From Rhynochetos jubatus (lineage: Eukaryota; Chordata; Aves; Eurypygiformes; Rhynochetidae), in NCBI GenBank assembly GCA_027574665.1, contig CM050659.1:16035001-16099000 (forward strand): a stretch of 64,000 nucleotides of DNA, in the 5' to 3' direction. The notes beneath the pieces are model-generated. The model was not told where the DNA came from, did not search any database, and worked only from the letters and a program-made list of their open reading frames with translations. The position numbers were made by a program, and so were the translations under genes. Below are positions 13,401 to 24,900 of this stretch, one piece after another; the first letter of the stretch is position 1, and every line of letters starts with the position of its first letter.

Positions 13401-15086
13401 TTCCGTTTAGAATGAGAAAGGTAAACAATTGTCTTTTTAAAGTCTAAGTGTGTGAGAACAGTTCCTTGGCTTGTTTCTCCTAGCCTCAGAGATTCCCATG
13501 ATGTCTTTTAGCCAGGTAATAACTAGGGCTCTGGTTGTAGTTCAGATGGGATTGTGTCTTCAGTCTGTCTGAAGACTGAAGGAAAAGCACTAAATGAAAT
13601 AATGCAATATACTGTATTTACTCTGAACCTGTCTGTATGGAATTTCCTCTTGGTCCAGTTCATAAAATTGATTCATGCTTAAAAACAAACCCTTGCAGGT
13701 GTAATTTATTTGGTGTTCATGAAATTATATTTAAACTATGACTTCCCAGTCATAAGAGCTTAGACCACAACTGAGGTGAAAAGCAGCTGTGTTCAAGCAG
13801 TGCTTGCAAAATTTAATTGTATTGATGAAGCAGTGTTTAACAGTGTTATTCCAACAATAGACTCTATAATAAAGCTTCTGGTTTTGAAGGTAAAATAAAC
13901 ACTTGTTAGTCAGAAACTTGTTTGGCTTTAATAAGTGAGGTTTGTATTTCACCGTGCCTCCTTCCGAGAGCTCCTGTTTGCTGGCCCTCATGTGTGATAA
14001 CAACGGGCTCATTGGTCAGCACTGGTCAACTGTTGCATTTCCCTTCCCTCCTGTTTTCACCTTTTGTTAGCCCGTCAGTGAAAGCTTGGATGTTGTTAAG
14101 CATTCTGTGTCTCTCTGTCCATTCTGCTTCAGATTGAAAACTTGGCAGGGAGCGCTGAAGATCTGGGAGCGAGTGAGAGAGAAACAGCAGGAAGCAAAGG
14201 TGGGCAGGAACACTGAGAGCTGTGACAGTTCCAAACTCTTCCAAAACTGTGTGTTGAAGTGGAATTTTTATAGCCTGTAGTATGGTTTGCCTCCTCCTTT
14301 GGTCTGGGCTTAAAATTTTTGTGAAGCCTGGAATGTTTCACTGATCTCGTTGAACCTGTGCCTCAGTCGTAAGAGGCCCCATCTGGTGCCCCATGACTGT
14401 TTTCGCTTTTTCTTACACGTGACTGAGTGTCGCAGTGGGGAGCAGAAGTGCAAATGTGCTTGTGGAAGTGCCTCCTGTATGGGCTATGACCCCACAAATG
14501 CACTGCTACTCATTTTACTCCTTCAGTGCTGCTGTTGCATGCCTATGTTATTAGGGGCTTGAAGTGTGCTTCAGATGCTGATCTGACAGACTGGGGAGCC
14601 TTCGCTCCCCTCTCACAGCTGTGGATGTAGTCTGTCAGAGCTCAGCTGTGTGGTTTTCTTTAGTGAACCAAGTTTTGAAGCAGCTTGTCTTGAATTAGAG
14701 CCTTCACTTATGTGACACAGGAACCTGGAGTTTAAACTGTTTGTTTTCCCTCAGATATGCAGCTGATACAGTACAGGGCAAATCCTCTGCTTTCGTTGTT
14801 TGAAGAACTACCTTCAAGTGAGGCTGCAGGGAAGACAGAGGATCCGAAAGACCTTCTGCTGCCCACCCTGGAGGAGAAACCTGCTCTTCATCCTCCATCA
14901 GGCGGTGAAACTGTTGTGCCGCTATCAGCTCCAGCAAGCCAGGCTGAGCCTCTGGATGCTCTGGGAATGGGTGATCCACCTCTCCTCTCGGAAGATGGCA
15001 ATGGAGAGTATAAACTGTTTCCGCTTTTGCTCCTCAGTCCTGTTGCTAACTTCATAGAAGAGGCCTCTGAGATAGAAACTTCTTGA
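872..15086 (+). CDS. HSF3: Heat shock transcription factor 3 (13 coding exons, 550 aa)
   Basis: HSF3 is a transcription factor that trimerises and binds heat-shock elements under stress. Coding exons: 872-991, 2384-2492, 4167-4294, 7049-7173, 7945-8020, 8730-8791, 9252-9333, 9609-9742, 10591-10836, 12433-12538, 13080-13145, 14133-14199 and 14755-15086 (TGA). All introns are GT/AG, all phases match, and the sum is 1,653 nt. The DNA-binding domain is about residues 16-120, with the recognition-helix core [14 protein letters not shown]. The HR-A/B coiled coil is about 125-205. A basic VGVKRKR nuclear-localisation segment is near 201-207. An HR-C-like leucine-rich segment ([20 protein letters not shown]) is near 363-382. 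A C-terminal block after residue 441 ([18 protein letters not shown]) resembles the end of HSF1. The N-terminus and domain text match the avian HSF3 I remember better than HSF1, HSF2 or HSF4. The ATG at 872 is the only one that leads into the conserved domain. Confidence 0.93.
10860..11526 (-). mobile_element. Probable decayed LTR-retroelement (endogenous retrovirus-like) fragment
   Basis: The segment lies in HSF3 intron 9. It has a 144-codon minus-strand open frame (10862-11296) with a phrase of the type [18 protein letters not shown], which looks like the gag-like frames of interspersed avian endogenous retroviral elements. The adjoining 11,390-11,520 resembles another bird-wide repeat sequence that I associate with such elements. 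A second short minus frame (11206-11394) suggests decay by frameshift. No LTRs, primer-binding site or intact polyprotein are visible. The family is not named because no alignment was run. Confidence 0.5.
11528..11697 (-). mobile_element. CR1 LINE 3' fragment (intron 9 of HSF3)
   Basis: The typical CR1 3'-end sequence is present in reverse complement: TCATAGAAACATAGAATGG, then the GGAAGGGACCTT block, then CCTGCCATGGGCAGGGACAC, then the cacagcttctctgggca block. Only about 170 bp is retained. It abuts the retroviral-like fragment at 10,860-11,526. Confidence 0.93.
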
Positions 15087-17110
15087 ACTTGCATAACGTC
15101 TGTAACTGGCTTAGTGAGGTGAAATAGGCAGCAAAGAAATGGATCAGGAAGAAGTTTGACCTCTCCTCACCTGCTTCCTGGGTGTCCTATTCTGTACAGA
15201 CAGAAGAAAGTTCTCTTTCTACAAGCAAAGAGCACATCTGGAAAAATTGAAAACAAGCTCAAAATGAGCTGGTGAGAGTGAGGGCACCGTGTGGAGGGGA
15301 AGAACAACCTCCCTGTGAACATACTGCAGTGTATTCCATAACTTTTTATCCAATATCCTTATTGCAAAAGGAAATCTGTATCCTGTTTGTAAAGTTTGGC
15401 TGGGGTTTTTTGTTGTTTTGGCTTTTTTAATTAGCTGAATATTAACAGTGTGTGTAATATTTTAAACGTAGGTTTTACTCTTCCCGAGAGCCTGTTTCAG
15501 TCGGTGGCTTGTCTACTGTTTGGAATTGAGATTTTTTTTTTTTAATTTTGTTTTTAATTTGAGATTTCTTTTTGGTAGTTGGTGGCTACAATTGTTTGCA
15601 TCTGCTTAGATCACGTTAGATCAAATCTCCCTAGATTTGCTCCTAGGTACAGGGAACATTTTTTTCCTATGGAAAATTACATTTTAACTGTGGAGTATTA
15701 CTTTTTAACATGCTAACACGCGTCCATTGCCACAGATGGTAGGTGTTGTGGTAGGAAGTGCTTGCCACCCTGCATAATGCTGATTTCTCATGCACATTGC
15801 ATGGCAGTTCTTCTAAGGTAACTTGCACCTAGCTCACAGGTTACGTGTCCTCAGAAATTGTGAGTAGAATTGATTCACGTCTAGCAAAGTCCAGCAGCTG
15901 CCCTTAAAATGGGGCATGGGTGGAGGAGGAGTCATGGGGGTAACTTGCATCGACAAAGGACATCACACTAAGATTTCTCTTCTGCTTGCAGCAGCGACTG
16001 GTTTACCTGACTGTGTAAACACTGGACTTCTTCCTGCGTTTTCTGCTTGTGGAATCGTAAAGCTAAAGTAACTAGATGCATTCGAGTCCTTCGACAGTGA
16101 ATTACAAGAACTAGTGTCTGCTTAATCAAAAAATCTTCCCCAAAATTCCTTTCTACACCTTTTTCCTGACTTCTTTGAGCAGCTGTAATGCAGACATCAG
16201 CCCTTGTGTCAGTTCTCCTTCGCTGATACCAAGTTTATAACGATATACTGCTAGCCCTCACAAGCCTGAAATCTGTTGTAGTGATACCTGATTTGGGGCT
16301 AGGGGAGGCTGGGAGGCAGGTAAAAAAACCTGTTGTATAATATCATGTGATATTTCCTACCAGCGCTATTACTTGAAATTTTTTTCAGTTTTAGGAGTTC
16401 AGTTACCTACAGGCTTTGATCTCTCTGAAGTTTCTGAATGAGTAAGTTTTGAGAACTTGTACGTTCAGGAGTCCAAGTTAATCTGATATTCTACAGGCTA
16501 CTAGGTAATGTGCGTTACCTATGCTGATTTGTGCTTCGTCGTCAAATCTGAGTTGCAGAGGAGGATCTTGCTACTCTGTGTGTATGTGTACCGGCTTCCC
16601 AGTGTCGTTTTGTTCCCATGCTTCTGTAGCCGTTCATGTTTGTATCTTTTGAATTGTCTTTGTCGAGTATGTCCTATTCTAGCCTTTTCTAGTCTCCCCT
16701 TTGCTTACTTGTTGAGACAAAGGGCTGAATAGTTCCAAGTTTTCGTGAGCTGAAGGGAGAAGGGGAAATGAGTGAATTGCATATTTGTCTTGGGTTCTGC
16801 TTTTTTTTATTTTTTTCCCAAAGGCCTCAATTTTGCTAAGAGTGAAACAGTAAAAAACCAGACTTCTTGTGACAGCACAGTGCAGACAGTGAGTTGCTTT
16901 GAGAGGCTGGTGTTCTGTAACTCGGTTGGTGAATGGGTTAGACTGTAGTGGAGTTCCTGTCATGAATTACTGTCATGTTCTTCCATCATGCAGTCCTCTG
17001 ATCTCAGTGCATCTCATCGTCAGATACCTGACCTGATTGCATAATAGTTTTTTAATACACTTTCTCTCTTAAGAAGTTAAGAAACCAAGGCTTAAAACTG
17101 CAAATAAAAA
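15087..17110 (+). other. HSF3: HSF3 3' untranslated region (inferred)
   Basis: No coding potential follows the TGA at 15,084-15,086. The sequence is AT-rich with poly-T stretches near 15,531-15,544 and no splice-supported exon. The 3' end is inferred from the first good polyadenylation signal with a GT-rich downstream element, near 17.1 kb. Confidence 0.55.
17103..17108 (+). terminator. Candidate HSF3 polyadenylation signal AATAAA
   Basis: AATAAA is followed within about 15-30 bp by a GT-rich stretch (GTGTGCATCTGTGTCTGG), the usual layout of a cleavage site. A second AATAAA lies at 17,480-17,485 and is an alternative. Confidence 0.5.
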
Positions 17111-17659
17111 CGTGTGCATCTGTGTCTGGTTTATGTACTGGTCTAGGAGAAGTGTTTGTTTATGCAAGTTTCCTAAGAAAGATTGCAGTGGAAAGGGGAA
17201 GGCTGAATAGCAACAAAAACCCACACACTGAAGTAATTAAACTCAAGAATTGCAAAAGCATTACTGTGTTTCTTGTACGTTCTTTTTGGGCGAGTTTCTG
17301 TGTGTCCAGTACTTCCCAAACCTGTTTACTGAATTTTCTAGAAAGGAGAGCTTTAATGCTCTCCAGGGGATCTCATTACGGAGCTGCTGCTGGTGCAGAA
17401 ATAACTGAAATGCTAAGGTTAGCCTGGCACCTGTTGTCGTTGCTGTCAGCCTCAGAAAGAAGGAAGGTTATGTGTTAATAATAAACCTATTCAGCATGCC
17501 ATGGAATCAAAGCTTGTGGGAATGGGACTGACCGCCATAAGGCCGGGCTGGCTTTGGGCATTTGTTCGTCACCTGTGTGTGGGTGATGCTGGGAGCTGCC
17601 TGCATGGCTAGGCACTGAGGGAACACGATATTAAGTGTTTTTTTCATAGGTGGCAATGT

Positions 17660-17864
17660 AAAAGCTAAAAATTCTTCCCGGAGAAGGGGTGAGGCACTGG
17701 AACAGGTTGTCCAGAGAAGCTGTGGATGCCCCATCCCTGGAAATGTTCAAGGCCAGGCTGGATGAGGCTCTGAGCAACCTGGTCTGGTGGGGGTGTCCCT
17801 GCCTGTGGCAGGGGGATTGGAACTGGATGATCTTTAAGGTCCCTTCCAAACCATTATATGAAAA
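17660..17864 (+). mobile_element. CR1 LINE 3' fragment
   Basis: CR1 3'-end sequence in sense orientation: ATTCTTCCCGGAGA, then GGTGAGGCACTGGAACAGG, then CTGTGGATGCCCCATCCCTG, ending with GATCTTTAAGGTCCCTTCC and a degraded CCATTATATG terminus. It is 5'-truncated, as is normal for CR1. Confidence 0.93.
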
Positions 17865-18440
17865 TGCTGTGTTGGGTGCTACTGAGAGATGGAGTTGTGG
17901 TGGAGGGCTCCCTAGCTGACAGCTGAATGTCGTGGTGGATCGCTTGCTGTAAAACGGCAATGCCAGGAGCCTGTGGTACACCGAGGTGCTGTTCTGAAGA
18001 TTGCAACCATCCTGCGGGCTCAGCAAATCAAAGAAGCAAATATCCTTGAATCCCCTTGTATTACTCAGAGGAGCAGAGGTATCCTCGGAGTAACCCCAGA
18101 GGTCTATGGAAACACGCATCAACTGAATTATGGGAAGTGAAAGGGCGAGTAAGATGAAAGGATGAAAATGTTGAGGACAAAACGGGAAACTCTAGATGCC
18201 ATAGGAAGCATCTCTCCCTTTTAATAACCCGGTGCTGTCAGTGGGGCGCTGCAGAAGAGGGTGAAATGGTGTTACGTTGGTAACAGTCCAGAAGTTTTGG
18301 GGATACTCAGTTCCTCTGTTACCTGCTGAAAAGAAGATTGATGTCAGCTTTTCAGTAGTTACCTTTGTTCCCAGAGCCGGAGTGTTTTCCTCCATAGAAG
18401 CTGCCAGTATGTTCACTCACCTCCATACCCCCTTGCCCCC

Positions 18441-18491
18441 ATGGAATCAGAATGGTTTGGGTTGGAAGGGACCTTAAAGATCACCCAGTTG
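18441..18491 (-). mobile_element. CR1 LINE terminal remnant
   Basis: Only about 50 bp of the extreme CR1 3' end is kept (GGAATCAGAATGG, then GGGTTGGAAGGGACCTTAAA and AGATCACCCAGTT), in reverse orientation. Confidence 0.85.
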
Positions 18492-21400
18492 CTCCATCTC
18501 CCCTTACGTTCTCCATAGCAGACCAGCTTTCATTTTAGCTTACATCAGCAGTCGGGATGTTTATGCGTAGACACCATCTTCTCTCTCTTTCCTTTAAAAA
18601 GAAGGCGTTAGCACCTCAAGATCACGTATTGTACAGGGGTGACAGACCCTCTGGAGTACAGCTGTTAAGGTTGGTTATCAGACAGGTCCGAGTATCCTCT
18701 GATACTTATCTGTGCCTTCTTCCTTTAATGTTACTGCTATCCTGATTTCTGGGTTCATGCTGTCACATTTATTTAAAGAGGAAAAAAACATTACTGAAAC
18801 CAACACTTTATTCTAGAGCCATTGCCCTTGTTTCTCCCCTGTTTTTTTGCCCAGAAGTTTCCACCACGGTCTGCAGTTTTCCCTGGATACAGTCTCACGT
18901 GGAGGCAGTGAAAGGTTGTCCAGTGCCCCTGTTGCTCGTTCCTAACTGGTGGTGCCACGTTGCAGGATCCCAGCCCCGTGCCTGATTCTATGATGGTGGC
19001 TGCACCCCCACCCCAAACTGGCACGGAAGCTCCTGCTCTTTCATCAGTCCTTGTCACCGGGGTACCTGTGCCAGCTCTTCCTGCGTCTCAGTCTGTTGCA
19101 ACTCTCTGCCTGGTCAAATTGCACAGCACTTTCCAGAAAGTGTGGTAATAACAAACACGTACAATGCAAGTTCTGCTGGGGTGTGTTTTACCATCCTATT
19201 CCTTTCCTTTTTCCTTTGGAGATGAGTTAATATTTCAGCTGGAATGGGCCACCCAGACCACTCTTTCCCTGTTCGACAATTACAGGGTGGTGACTCAGCC
19301 CAAAGACTGTGTAAATGTCCCCATGCATGGCCAGCTGGGCACCCGCCCTGTCCTTTCCTCACTGTCCCTTCCCAAAAAGCCATTTCTCACCAGGGCTCTG
19401 CCAGCTAAGCCAATTGCAGTGCACCAGCGCAAGTGTTCTTTGTAGACTCCAGTAAGAAAGGCGCTCATCTCTGTAAGGTTAAAATTAAAGCATTAAAATA
19501 CCATTCACCGGAGAGAAAGCGAGCAGGAACCAGGGAATAGCATGGATAACCCCCAGCATGAGGCAGACCTCTGGTCTGGGCATGGCACCCTGTGCAGAGC
19601 CCGTGCCAAGGTTAGCCGGTGCTGTGGGCTTTACAGTTCTTGTAGGGTTCTCCTAGAAGTGAACAACTCCATCATTTCCACCATCAAGAAAAAGGATGTT
19701 TATATGAAAATGTGCTGCTTGGCTTCAAGGTGAGGGCAAGGAGACAGCAGTGGTGTCATCGCTGGGAGCCACGGTCGGACTCCTGCATTAGTGTTAGCCA
19801 GGCACATCTGTCCAGATCCAAGGGATACCTGCAGTGCAGCACGGGCCAGAAGACACAGCAGGCCAGACAGCACAGCAGGCCAGACGGCTGTGGCTCACAA
19901 CCCCTTGATGTGCAGCAGCTGGCTGGGTAGGACGCCAGTGCCACTGCAGCTTGACGCACGACAAGTTTCTGTTACCCGTGATCACACTTGCTTCACTGTA
20001 AGGCAAGTTTCCTTCCTCCTCCAGCTTCAACACACACGGCTGCTGCTTTGGCTTCTTGGGTTGAGTGCCCTGTGTCTGTGGCAGGAAAGGTTGCTTTTCT
20101 TTGGCTACCATGTACTGAGAGTTCACAGAACTCACCTAGGCACGGTGAGCACAGTGTGAGAAAATGAAAAGTGCCCCTCGCGTGCTCCTTTCATCACTAT
20201 CTTTCATCCCATTTCAGACTAGCCTTCCCCACACAGACCGTGTCAGCCTAGCCATCAGGATTTTATCTCATGTTGCTTGGCACTTGCTAACACAGAGCTT
20301 TCCAGACTACGAGAAAAACTGGATGCCACCTCATCCAGTCCATGCTCAAAACGTTTTGCTGTCTCCCAAAACAAGATTGCTGTTTTGAAAAGCAGTGTCT
20401 GTGTTATCGCAGCTCCCCAAAGCAGAAGCAAGAGATTGCTATCAAGGGTCATCATAGTGTACAGGTGTCTGTACTTGCATCATATAAAGGACAAGAGACT
20501 GCTCATGCCACTGTCCCCCCAGTCATAAAGGTAAATGTAACTATATATATAAATATATACACATCCTGTTTTTTTCAAGCAGTCAGAGTTTCAGCTTCCT
20601 GGTTGGTAAGCACCCTGCTCGTGGTAGGTTCCCCTAGGACTTAGTCCAAGTCAGTTTAGGCTTCTGCCCTCCTGTCCAGCCAGACATGTTCCCCAGGAAG
20701 GGGTTTCATTAATTTGAACTTAACATTTTCTTTTCTCTTCCTTTTTTGAACCAAGAAGTATGTGAACACTGCAACCCACACAAGCTTTTCCTACTTCTCC
20801 CCATCCCAGTGACTGCAGATTGGAGTTGCATTTCATGGAAAATTTCAGTGGGGGAATACAGGGCTGCAGGGGAGGAGCATGTGAAAACAGGTTCCAAAAT
20901 CTCTTGAATCTCTGTTGAAGCTTTTTCTTAGCTTTATCAAGCAGGATATTTTCAGAGGCACTTAGACCTTAACCTGGTTAACTATACTGATTATCTATAA
21001 CTAATATTACCTTTAATTAATAATAACACCTCCCATTACAGGTAAGAAGTCACAATTTCATAGTCTCAAAGATTTTCTACTTTGATAATTTCCTTTTTGT
21101 TTTCTTCTCTAGGCATATAATTGTTCACCTGTTTCCAAAGTAGTCGCCAGGGAAATTCAGGTGCATATGGCCCTAATACATGTTTTTAATTGAATGCAAT
21201 TAATCAATCCAACTGAGCAGCTACATTGCTATGTGAGAAAGGAGGATCAATCTGTGATAGAGTGTGATGGCCAAACCAGGTGCCTGCAGGCATTGGAAGT
21301 TACTTGTTTTCAGATTTGTATACCAAAACTTTCTACTTCTTCAATGGGATATAATGATAAAGAATATATAATTATATTCCAGCTGGAAGACACCTACAGT

Positions 21401-21809
21401 GATCATCTGATTCACACTGTAAAAATGTAAAGATTTAAGGTGTTTGCTGACCCTTAATTTAAAACACAGTGATGAACTCCGTAGAAAAGCTGGTAAGAAA
21501 ATTAATAGTATGGACCTTGGTTGTTGAGCTCCTTGAGAGTAGTCTCAGAGCTTCTTGTATGTAACATGCATGTTAACATTTATTATTTACAAAGCAATAC
21601 AAAGAGGAAGAAATAGGTGTTTAGGAACGAAAAGAAACAAAGGAAACATTTTCTTTAAAGTTGAACTTAAAAACAGAAGTAGGGGGAAGCATACTTAGCA
21701 GGAAATATGAGTAGAATTAACTCTTAAGCTTTCCTCTTTTCACCCTACCTTAGGACTTCTGTTCTGCCCACACCTCTGACAGTCGTTGCTGAGACAACTT
21801 TTTTCTGAG

Positions 21810-21819
21810 AAAGAGGAAG
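21810..21819 (+). promoter_or_regulatory. PU.1-like purine box upstream of VSIG4 copy A
   Basis: AAAGAGGAAG lies about 115 bp upstream of the start codon at 21,935 and fits the ETS/PU.1 core (GAGGAA). A PU.1 site would suit a macrophage gene, but such motifs are common by chance and the transcription start is not known. Confidence 0.25.
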
Positions 21820-21934
21820 GAAAAACCATCAACAGAAGTTCTGGATGACTACATGAGCAAAGAGATTTACTTGCTGACTTGGGAGAGTGCAGGTCTGCTC
21901 TGCTCAAGAGGGAGAAGCTGCAGCCCTAGGGAGG

Positions 21935-24900
21935 ATGGGAATGCTGGTGAGAGCAGCTGCGCTACTGAGTCCTCTTCTCCTCTGCAACGGTGAGTACACA
22001 AACAGGTCTCCTGCTCAGGGCAGCTCCTTCCCTGGCACTGCTGTGTCTGTGTCTTTGTGCAGACACGGTTCTGTGGCAGGAATAGAAATACGGCAAAAAG
22101 GCAAATGTCTTTGCAAGCAGCTGGCTTGGTGTCCAGTTGGTTCAAACGCAGGGGCTGCGGAGACCAGGGGTGCATGAAGGCTATGCACCCATGTACTGAA
22201 GAGCATACAGATCCCATATACGTTGTGACGGTTATTCCACGCAGCCCAGCAAGCAGCCCAGCACAAAGGGTCTGTGGTTTTCTGTTAACGCGTGGTGCTC
22301 CCCAGAGCAGCCCCGAGCCATGTCGGGTGCAGGGGCAGATGCCAGCTGTGACCGGGGAGCTGTGCGACTCAGGCTCAAGACAAACGCTTTCTCTCAGGTC
22401 TCAGTCGCTCGCTAATCCTGATACTATGCCCTGCCTGGAGTGTTCATCTGCTTACAGGTAAGCACCAGGCAGAGCATGGGAACCAACCTGCACACGTCAT
22501 GCAGCAGTGCCCCTGGCAACCAGCTGTTTCACATATGGATGCCATGTTGCTTTTTTTTGTTAGTCCATCCTTGAACAGAGCATCCCTCATCACCTACATG
22601 GACTGCCTGTGCTTTTGATTTGGTGGATTGCACTTGCTGATGCTCTCACCACCGCTTCATCATCCAGGAGCTGCCCTCACCCTGATTGCTTCTTTCTAAA
22701 ATTTTCTTTCTCTGTCCTTCCTGCAGCTTTTCTGGACCTGACTGGCCCCAGTGAGATCAAAGGCGTATGGAAGGAATCTACCACCTTGCCATGTGTCTAT
22801 GTGCCTGTGGAGGACTTCGTGCAGCAAATGCTCAAGTGGATTGTGGTACATGACCAGAGCTCTGGCACAGTCTTTCGGAGGGATGGCTCTGGTGACCACA
22901 TTCTCCTGTCTGAGTACAGGGGAAGGGTCAGTGTCCGGAAGGACACCCCAGGGGACGTGTCTCTCAACATCCTGAACCTGGAGGTCTCTGACAGGGGAAC
23001 CTACACCTGCCAGGTCACCTGGAGAGCCAGCAACAACAGCCTGATAGCAAAAGAGATCACCAGTAAAGTGGAGGTTGTTAAAGGTAAACCTGAGGAGGAA
23101 GCTGTGCAGGAGTGGAAGGCTTGGCTTGGGCAGGCTTTTGGGAATGGAATAGACCAAGCAGGTAGTGACAATCCGTTCCTGATACAGGAGCATTTTGCTG
23201 AGCTGTGTCAGACTCTGGTGAGAAGCAGCAAATAGGTAAGAGAGAGAAATTCTGCCCACAATACTGTGGCCTGCAGTTTAGGGACTGGAGGAGAATTTGT
23301 GACCTCTTGCTTACCAGTTTGTCCCTGGCTCTACCTGTATCCAATGGCTGAGTGTTTCCAAGGGACACACACCAGAGGGGAAGTCCCTGGGATATTGCAT
23401 TGTTTTCTTCAGTCAAACTTCATCAGCATGTGCCCGATCTCCGTTGCCTGGGCAGTGGTGCTTTACAGAGGAACAGAGGTGGCATCAGCCCAGCAGAGCA
23501 GCCCTCTGTGTAGGGTGGCACAGCTGGTACTGGCACAGCTAAGCCAAGCTTAACCTGGGCAGAGAGGCGATGTGAGCGCAGTGCCCCTCTTCCTCCTGGG
23601 AAAGCACTGAAAGCCAGAGCAACAACTGCCATGGCAGGGGGGGAGCCTTCCCCGCCACAGCCAGGGCCAGCGTGACCTGGGCCCCATCTGCTTTGTCTTC
23701 CAGTGGCAGTGACCAAGCCCATCGTCAGGGCCGGCGAGCTGGGGCTGACGGTCCCGGCAGGAGCCAGGACCAGCCTGACCTGTGTGGCCAGTGGGTCCCC
23801 TCCCATCAGCTACCGCTGGTTCAGGAGCACCCCAGGAGGGAAGGGCCTGCTCCTGAGCAGCCAGGCCGAGCTGGCGTGGGACAGCCTGCAGCCCTCCGAC
23901 GCCGGGAAGTACTACTGTGAGGCAGAAAACAGGGTTGGGGCCGGGACTGTGCAGCAGAGCGACACCGTTGAGCTGACGGTGAGAGGTGAGTCCCCAGAGC
24001 CACAGCTGGAGGGAAAACAACTGGAGTCCTTCCGTACTGGAATGGAGCAACGTTCCTACTTCCCTTCCCTGAAAGAACAAAATGCAGAAAACCTTGGCCT
24101 TCCATGCTCTGAAGCAGGTCTCACTGGCTCTGGCTTTCTATCCTTTTCTATTTCCTGCGTTCAATTTCGCTCCTTGCTAGAGGAACTGCTCTTTTCTGAT
24201 GCAAAAGTTTTTTATATTTAAACACATTTATTCCTCTTTGGCTTTTTTGAAATTCTTGATGGTTGTGTAATGATGCTCATTGCATTTTAGCAAGGTCAGA
24301 CAAGGAATCAGGACTTCATTTGGAGCATGAGGAACAGGAGTGGTAATGCAGTAGGTGGAAAACAAAAGCAAACTGGCCTCTGTTCCTTACAGTTGGCTGT
24401 GTGTTTCAGGAGCACACACTGCACTTCATGCACACTCTGAGCTCTGATGTATCCATGCTCTGCAAATGGTGCATGACAGATGCCTGGTGGAAGACTTGCT
24501 ATTTTCCGTGGGTGGTAACGCAGTCCTGAGAGCTGTGAAGCCTGTGATTCCAGAGCCAAGCACAGATAGCACATGGTGACCTCGGAAAGTGGCAAAGCCT
24601 GCTAAGCTCCCAGTGGAATGAAGGTTATGGCTGAAACAACGTGTTGTTTTCCATAGCGGTCACACTTAAGAGCGTGCAGCGAGGGAACAGGAATTGGTGA
24701 TGGCCGTGCTTGTTAACGCTGCTAGTGTGCAGCCCGATGATGGCTGGCTCGTCATCGTCTTTTCTTGCCAGCAGAGAAGTTCTGTACTGTGACAGCTCGC
24801 AAACTCCTGTGTGAGCCCCTCTCTTGTTCACCTTGCAGATCTACCCACAACAACTGTGACCTCTCAGAGGGATGTGGGGACCTCCGGGCGACACCACATG

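Larger units (their letters stand above)
17111..21934. other. Intergenic region between HSF3 and VSIG4 copy A
   Basis: No exon with conserved protein content was found on either strand. It contains two CR1 fragments (17,660-17,864 and 18,441-18,491) and otherwise unique, moderately AT-rich sequence. The open frames in it are short and lack protein similarity I recognise. Confidence 0.6.

Noticed and set aside
22696-23259. 187-codon minus-strand frame opposite the Ig-V exon
   Set aside because: Shadow of VSIG4-A exon 2; the plus strand carries the Ig cysteines, tryptophan and correct splice phases.
23423-24105. Minus-strand frames opposite the C2 exon, also seen at 41168-41748
   Set aside because: Present in both copies only because the DNA is near-identical; the plus frame is the Ig-C2 domain.
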